The position numbers and the translations under genes are program-made. This document shows positions 59,246 through 64,000 of a stretch of 64,000 bases of DNA, piece by piece. The notes under the pieces were generated by a model that was not told where the DNA came from, made no database searches, and was given only the letters and a program-made list of their open reading frames with translations. Where the stretch lies: contig MKJV01000086.1 in the NCBI GenBank assembly GCA_001942185.1, positions 26,850 to 90,849 on the forward strand. Direction: 5' to 3'. The number at the start of each line of letters is the position of its first letter. Positions within the stretch are counted from its first letter, which is position 1. Source of the stretch: Pseudonocardia sp. CNS-004 (GTDB taxonomy: Bacteria; Actinomycetota; Actinomycetes; Mycobacteriales; Pseudonocardiaceae).

Positions 59246-60750
59246 TCAAAGCTTGACGAGCGGCTTTCCCTGCAGGTAGCTCGGCGAACTGATGCCAAAG
59301 TACTCGAGCAAACTAGGCATGAAGTCGAGGCTCGAGATGCGCGGCGGCTCGCCCGCAGTCGGTGTTGCACCCGCCCGATGCACGATCAGTGAACCCTCGG
59401 CGCAGTGTTGCGCTGTGCAGTTCACACGCTCGTCATGCGCGACTAGGCCGATGCCGAGTTCTTCAAAACTGAAGACTTCGTCGGCAACTCTCACTTTGGC
59501 TCGCCCTTGTAGTCGTCAACCTGCAGGCTCACATGAATCGTCCGATCATCGCTGCGACTGTACGTAAAGGGGTGCTTGAAGTCGCCATCGCCATAGGCGT
59601 GCCGGATATGGGCGAGGCGCGACGCTGATGCCATAAGCATCTTGGAATGCATCCGCTCCTGGGTCTCGATCGGCCGGACGCCATCGATTTCAACGGTGGC
59701 CAGACGCGCGTACGCCGCTTCCGCCGTGTCCGAGCGCCGGAATCGGAAAGTGAAATCCGGCACCATGGTGGGACACAGTTCGAACTGATCAAGGCCCACG
59801 TCCATTACTCGGTTAGCGAAACGTTCCGGACTGATGATCGACAAGAAAGAATGATGATTCTCGGCGACAATCTCTTCCTGGCCGATAGCGCTCGCTATCA
59901 CGACTGTGACATCGCCGCACCTCCCGGTCTCCAGCAACCGGAGGAGGCGTTCGACCGAGTAGAGCGCCTCCGCTACCTCATTGGAGTAGTCGTTCAACCA
60001 CTGGCTCGTCAACCGTTCTCGGCTGATAGAAGTCCTCGGCAACGACGCTGCCCAGAACCTGTGCATAGCAGCCGCGACATTATTGGTGTAGAAGGTCGCG
60101 AACTGTGGACCTGTCTTTGCGAGTAGCGAGGTGAAAACATCGGCGTGCAGCTCTGTCTGGATGTTTCGGCGGCGCGAAAGGCGCTTGCGGTCCAGCCGCT
60201 CGGTAATCAGCTGGCGAGCGACTCGAGACAGGGTAGTCGGCCGGATCCACCCGCTGAGCGCGAGCTTCGCCATCGCCATGCCGCCCCCGCTGGAGATGGC
60301 CTCGTCTGCATTACGACCCGATGCCCTTGTCATCCTCAGGTTGAATTCCTGAAACGCGCTCAACTCGGCGGGCTTCACTCTACAATGTGGCGAGAACGCG
60401 TCTGGCACGAAGAACGCATATGGCGCAATATCTGCCTCGGCATTAGAGAACAACGATCCATAGACTCCAACGTCGATATGATGTTGTTGTAGTAGCCTCC
60501 ATACTGGAGGGAACCGGTCGGCCGAGCTCGTTGATTGGCCCAGATGAAGCAGACCGTGCTGCTCGTCGTTGACGCCGCGGTGAAATGATGGCCAAGCAAT
60601 CCAGGGATCAAGTTGGATGCGATCGGCAGCCACGGTCGTGTACCGCTCGCTTGCGCCCAGCCACTCAGCAATGAAGTGCGACCGCTGAGCGTAGTCATCG
60701 AGAACATCGTTGGGAACTTCATTCAGTTCGATCAGGACGATTGGCCTCAT
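59246..60750 (-). CDS. Alkaline-phosphatase-superfamily protein (sulfatase/phosphodiesterase-like), frameshifted at the 3' end
   Basis: About 501 residues. IVLIELNEVPNDVLDDYAQR opens an alkaline-phosphatase fold, with IQLDPWIAWPSFHRGVNDEQ as the likely nucleophile and metal region, FYTNNVAAAMHRFWAASLPR and a late SGSAMGQE-like VVIASAIGQEE. A stop at 59491 splits off RVADEVFSFEELGIGLVAHD and SSLDFMPSLLEYFGI, the usual C-terminal end of sulfatase-type enzymes, so a frameshift is likely. The ATG at 60750 has GGAG upstream. Related proteins in surface-glycan loci remove or add phosphate or sulfate groups. It is enclosed by IS debris. Confidence 0.65.
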
Positions 60751-61020
60751 TGCTCCAGCTCCTGTATCCGTATGGCCATGTACGAGATCGTTGCCCTGGC
60801 GACCGGCACTCCTGAGGCGCCTATTCCGTCGGGGCGCTTCGAGGTTGACGAGGGGGCGCGGTAGCTGCCTCCCGAGCATGCGTCGGATATATCTGACGTA
60901 CTGCGGTCGACAGGGCTGACCTGCACCTGGTCTCGCCCGCGGGCGTCTTCGCGTTACTGGCGGTTGGCAAACGCTGCTGCTGACACTCGACCCCGTGCGA
61001 GATCATTTTGAAGCAGACGC
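60751..61020. other. Intergenic region with IS debris edge
   Basis: About 270 bases upstream of the phosphatase-superfamily gene. No clear gene. Confidence 0.35.
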
Positions 61021-61190
61021 GTGCGCGAGCGCGTGCGGCGCTCGAAGTTGATAGCTGACCAACATCTGGTTGATCTTTTGGCGTCTTGCGCGGATGGGCA
61101 AGGAGCCCGATCAGGAATGCGTCACGCGGTCGCTGTGGTGTTGACGCTGTGCACCGCGGCGCTGGTGGCGGGCATGAGCTCGCACCGCAT
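61021..61190 (+). pseudogene. Short transposase N-terminal scrap (ISAs1-like)
   Basis: VDLLASCADGQGARSGMRHAV followed by AVVLTLCTAALVAGMSS recalls the helical N-terminal domain of ISAs1-type transposases (RGVRHPLATVLALAAAAVLAG pattern). It runs directly into ISL3-type sequence, so two element fragments are joined. Short and tentative. Confidence 0.45.
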
Positions 61191-62103
61191 GCGCCGCCGG
61201 GTGGACACCGCCGCGGACACCGCAATCGACGCGGTGGCCGGTGCCCGGCTGCCCGAGCGGACCGGCGCCGACGAGACCACCGGACCCACCGGGCTGGCCC
61301 GACGCCGGGCCGGACAACACTGGACCCCCGGGTTTGGTGGGTCTTCGATCTTGAGCGGGCAACGGTGGGTCTTGCCCGCGCGTGCCGGTGACATCTCCTC
61401 GGGCAGGTTGAGGGCCGCGCCGCCACCGACATCGGCGCGTGGCTGGCCGCCCAGACCGACGCCTGGCTGTCCGGCATCAAAGTGGTGGCGATCGACATGT
61501 GCGCGACCTACCGGGCCGCCGTGCGCGAGCACCTCCCCGACGCGACACTGGTGGTCGACACCTTCCGCGGTCCAGCCGGCCAACCAGACGCTGTCGCATG
61601 TACGCCGCCGCGCCACCAGCACGATGCGGGGACGCCGGGTCCGCAAGGACGACCCCGAGTACGGGATCCGGCGACGCCTGCTGCGCAACCGTGAGGAGTT
61701 GACCGTCGAGAAGCTCACCGACACGTGGAACCGGCTCATCGACCTCGGCAAGCCCGGCGAGCAGATCCTCACCGCCTGGATCGCCAAGGAGACCCTGCGC
61801 GACCTACTCGCCCTCGCCCGCACCCACCCGCCACACCACCAGATCTCTCAACGGCTCTGGGCGTTCTACCGGTGGTGCGCCGATGCCGACATCCCCGAAC
61901 TCCACCGCCTCGCGGTCACCATCGAAGCCTGGTGGCCCCAGTTCGAGGCCTTCCTGCACACCGGCGTCACCTACGCCGCCAGCGAAGGCGTCAACAGCGC
62001 TATGAAACTCGAAGCCCGCAACGCCTACTACGGCTTCCGCAACCCCCACCAACCAACGCGTCCGGTCACGCTGTGCAACCGCCCGGATGACGCCGCCAGT
62101 TAG
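61191..62103 (+). pseudogene. ISL3-family transposase, frameshifted
   Basis: The catalytic region is split over frames: DETTGPTGLARRR (first acidic residue), WLAAQTDAWLSGIKVVAIDM with CATYRAAVREHLPDATLVVD, then QTLSHVRRRATSTMRGRRVR, DDPEYGIRRRLLRNREELTV and ASEGVNSAMKLEARN. Frames change near 61400 and 61580. The C-terminus is nearly complete, ending at the TAG at 62101-62103. It lies directly downstream of the phosphoglycosyl transferase 3' end. Confidence 0.78.
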
Positions 62104-62133
62104 GCAACTTGCCGACCGCCAACCATCTTCACA

Positions 62134-63565
62134 TCAGTTGTGCCGCGTCCGCCTCAACACAGCGCGAAGTGTCTTGACGATGATCCGGGCGTCGAGGGCA
62201 AGCGTCCAGTTCTGGACGTAGCGCAGGTCGGCACGCAGCGCTTCATCCCAAGTCGGGTCGCTGCGGCCACTCACCTGCCAAAGGCCGGTCATGCCGGGCT
62301 TGACGAGCAGCCGTCGCCGCCCCTCGGACGCGTACTCAGCCACATCCGACGGCAGCGGCGGGCGAGGTCCCACCAGCGACATCGATCCGCCCAGTACGTT
62401 GAACAGCTGCGGCAGCTCGTCGAGGGAGAACCGTCGCAGGAACTGGCCCATCCGGGAAGTCCGGGAGTCAATTCTCGACCGGAACTTGATTATCTTGAAC
62501 TCACGCCCGCCGACGCCGACGCGCACCTGCCGGACGAAGATGGGGCCACCGTCGAGCGCCACCGCGATCGCGATGGCGATCAGCAGCGGCGCAGTGACCA
62601 CCAGGAGCAGCAACGCCGCCATCCGGTCCAGCAATCCCTTGAGCAGGCGGGAGGCACCTGTCAACGTCGGCGCGTCAGCCACAGCAGCGGGAGACCGTCC
62701 AGGGAGTCGACGTGCAGACACGGACCGGCGATCTCCATCAGGCCGGGCTCGACCACCAGCTCGGTCTGCGTGTCCTGCAGGTCCCGGGCCAACTGCTGCA
62801 GCCGGCGGGGTGTGATGCCGGGAGCCAGCGCCACGCTGACGATGTCGAACTGGCGGCTCCTCGCGCGCGCCGCGACCGCGTCCAGGTCACCGATCACCGG
62901 CACATCGGCCACGAGCGCACGGCCGCCTTCTCCGCGCCCGTCGGGGTGCAGGCGCCAGTGATCGTCCAGCCTTCGTATGGGGCGCGGCGGGTCTGCGCGA
63001 CGAGCGCGGCGACGGCGTCCTCGGTGCCGACTGCGAGGACCTGCACCATCGCGGCGCCTGCGCGCCGACGCCGATGCAACTCCCACCGCAGGCCGAGCCG
63101 GCCGAACGTGGCGAGCGCGCCGGCGATCGGAAGCACACCGAACACCCACGGCCGACCCGCCGGCAGCTGGCTGGCGAGGCTGACGAGGGCGACGACGACC
63201 GCAGCACCGAGGAAGCCCCGCAGCAGGCGGCTGAACTCGGCGGAACCGTGCCCGAGGACCACCGGATCCCAGGCGCGAGCGACCCCGAGGGCACAGGCGG
63301 TCATAACGAGCACAGTCGCGCCCATCGCCAGTACGACCTGGTCGTCAGCAGTGCCCCATAGCGAGTAGAGCGCCGACGAGACGGCCACCGCGATCATGTC
63401 CAGCACGATCGCGGCACGTCGGTACGAGCGCTGCCATCTCGGACAGCGCGCCTCCGGCTGCCCCGGCAACAGGGAGATCCGCCGGTCACGATGCCGGCGA
63501 AGCGCGCGTTGGATCGGCAGGTGTCCCTCCCGGCCGCGGTTGACGCCCAGAGCGTCCTTGCTCAT
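62134..63565 (-). CDS. Polyprenyl glycosylphosphotransferase (second copy), frameshifted
   Basis: An initiating phosphoglycosyl transferase of about 477 residues. The N-terminal membrane domain (RAAIVLDMIAVAVSSALYSL, VLAMGATVLVMTACALGVAR) is followed by a Rossmann-like region (MVQVLAVGTEDAVAALVAQT, then DVPVIGDLDAVAARARSRQF). The catalytic domain has LLKGLLDRMAALLLLVVTAP, FVRQVRVGVGGREFKIIKFR, FLRRFSLDELPQLFNVLGGS, LVGPRPPLP and PGMTGLWQVSGRS. Breaks lie near 62920 and 62670. It is probably the first gene of the second repeat-unit pathway. The TM-Rossmann-transferase layout matches the 38045 copy, but the sequences differ clearly. Confidence 0.8.
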
Positions 63566-63811
63566 GGCTACCTCACCCTGCTGCTTCGGCGTCCCCCTCC
63601 GACCTGGCTTTCGCGACGCTCATGGACGTCACGCCGGACCGCGCGTATGGGACGTGTCGGCCCCACGGGACAGTTCGTTATCTCTTGAGAGAGGGCTCGA
63701 CACGCGGCGTTGACCAGGCAATTTGATCTCACTGGTCGAGCCAGACTCGCCAGCCCCGGCCCCTGTCGGTGTGTGGTCTCAGGTGATGCTTGGCCGAATG
63801 TCATCAGTTGA
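63566..63811. other. Intergenic region next to an insertion-sequence end
   Basis: About 245 bases with the promoter of the phosphoglycosyl transferase gene on one side and the transposase 3' flank on the other. An element terminus is expected here, but its inverted-repeat partner is outside the window. Confidence 0.4.
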
Positions 63812-64000
63812 TCATTGACGACCGGGGTCGTCGTGGACGCCGGCTCCGGTGACGTGGAGGCGGGTAATCGGGGCGAGGCTGCGTCGGGGCCGGGCGGCGA
63901 CCTCTTCGCCGTTGTGCAGGACGCGGAAGTGGGTGTCCTCGACGACGACCGTGACGAGCTTGCCGGCGTGGCGTGGTCCAAGTTTGATTCGCTGGCGGGC
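63812..64000 (-). pseudogene. C-terminal part of an IS481-like transposase, cut by window edge
   Basis: Reading leftward from the window edge gives ARQRIKLGPRHAGKLVTVVV, EDTHFRVLHNGEEVAARPRR, then SLAPITRLHVTGAGVHDDPG and a stop at 63812-63814. The beta-strand-rich tail after the rve integrase core is typical of actinobacterial IS481-type enzymes. The catalytic part lies beyond base 64000, so whether it is intact cannot be told. Confidence 0.6.

Overview
The window is high-GC actinobacterial DNA. GTG and TTG starts, GGAGG-type ribosome sites, translationally coupled operons and the families present suggest a Pseudonocardiaceae-like actinomycete (inference; there is no rRNA or housekeeping marker to confirm it). 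It is almost entirely a cell-surface polysaccharide locus, invaded in its right half by insertion-sequence debris.

Layout. 1-5345: a first glycan block (FemAB/GNAT-like transferase, WecC/WbpA-type nucleotide-sugar dehydrogenase, O-antigen ligase/polymerase, Wzz-BY-kinase-like protein). 5437-9087: a metabolic cassette (IlvD-type dehydratase, BASS-family transporter, divergent XRE/MmyB-type regulator). 9186-13932: a minus-strand operon (UDP-glucose dehydrogenase, GT4 glycosyltransferase, NAD-dependent epimerase, flippase). 13988-20471: a beta-helix lipoprotein, a second FemAB protein, a PAP2 phosphatase, a class-III aminotransferase, an unknown protein and a sensor kinase. 20401-27248: a tightly coupled minus-strand operon with a response regulator, an SbnA-like cysteine-synthase homologue, a partial-C/A/T NRPS, and a PCP-transmembrane-left-handed-beta-helix protein shaped like the back half of poly-lysine synthetase (Pls/PosA). 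I regard this split Pls-like system as the most interesting unit. 28240-32704: GT2 and GT4 glycosyltransferases, a flippase truncated onto a peptidase fragment, and a DUF4038/GH140-like hydrolase. 32976-35370: a cytidylyltransferase remnant interrupted by an IS256-type element, then gene scraps. 35383-45584: a PQQ sugar dehydrogenase, two GNAT proteins, a polyprenyl phosphoglycosyl transferase, IS701/IS1634 debris, and an operon with an LLM flavin oxidoreductase, a DltA-like adenylating enzyme, a DltC-like carrier and a formyltransferase. 46180-54775: a second assembly block (Wzz-BY-kinase-like, GT4, Wzy, membrane beta-helix protein, flippase joined to GT4). 55861-64000: a GT4/beta-propeller fusion, IS1380 and ISL3 debris around an alkaline-phosphatase-superfamily protein, a second phosphoglycosyl transferase and a transposase tail running off the end.

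Together the genes describe Wzx/Wzy-type synthesis: phosphoglycosyl transferases start the repeat unit, GT2/GT4 enzymes extend it, dehydrogenases and epimerases supply uronic or amino-sugar precursors, flippases export it, Wzy and Wzz polymerise it and set its length, and aminoacyl, formyl, acetyl and peptidoglycan-type transferases may decorate it. Two sets of initiator, Wzz and Wzy suggest two polymers or a composite locus.

A caution applies throughout. About half of the genes carry one or more single-base frameshifts, although their protein sequences are otherwise well conserved on both sides of the break. In several cases restoring one base repairs the frame, so uncorrected sequencing error is as likely as true pseudogenisation. 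Coordinates given for such genes span all frames. No tRNA, rRNA or CRISPR array was seen.
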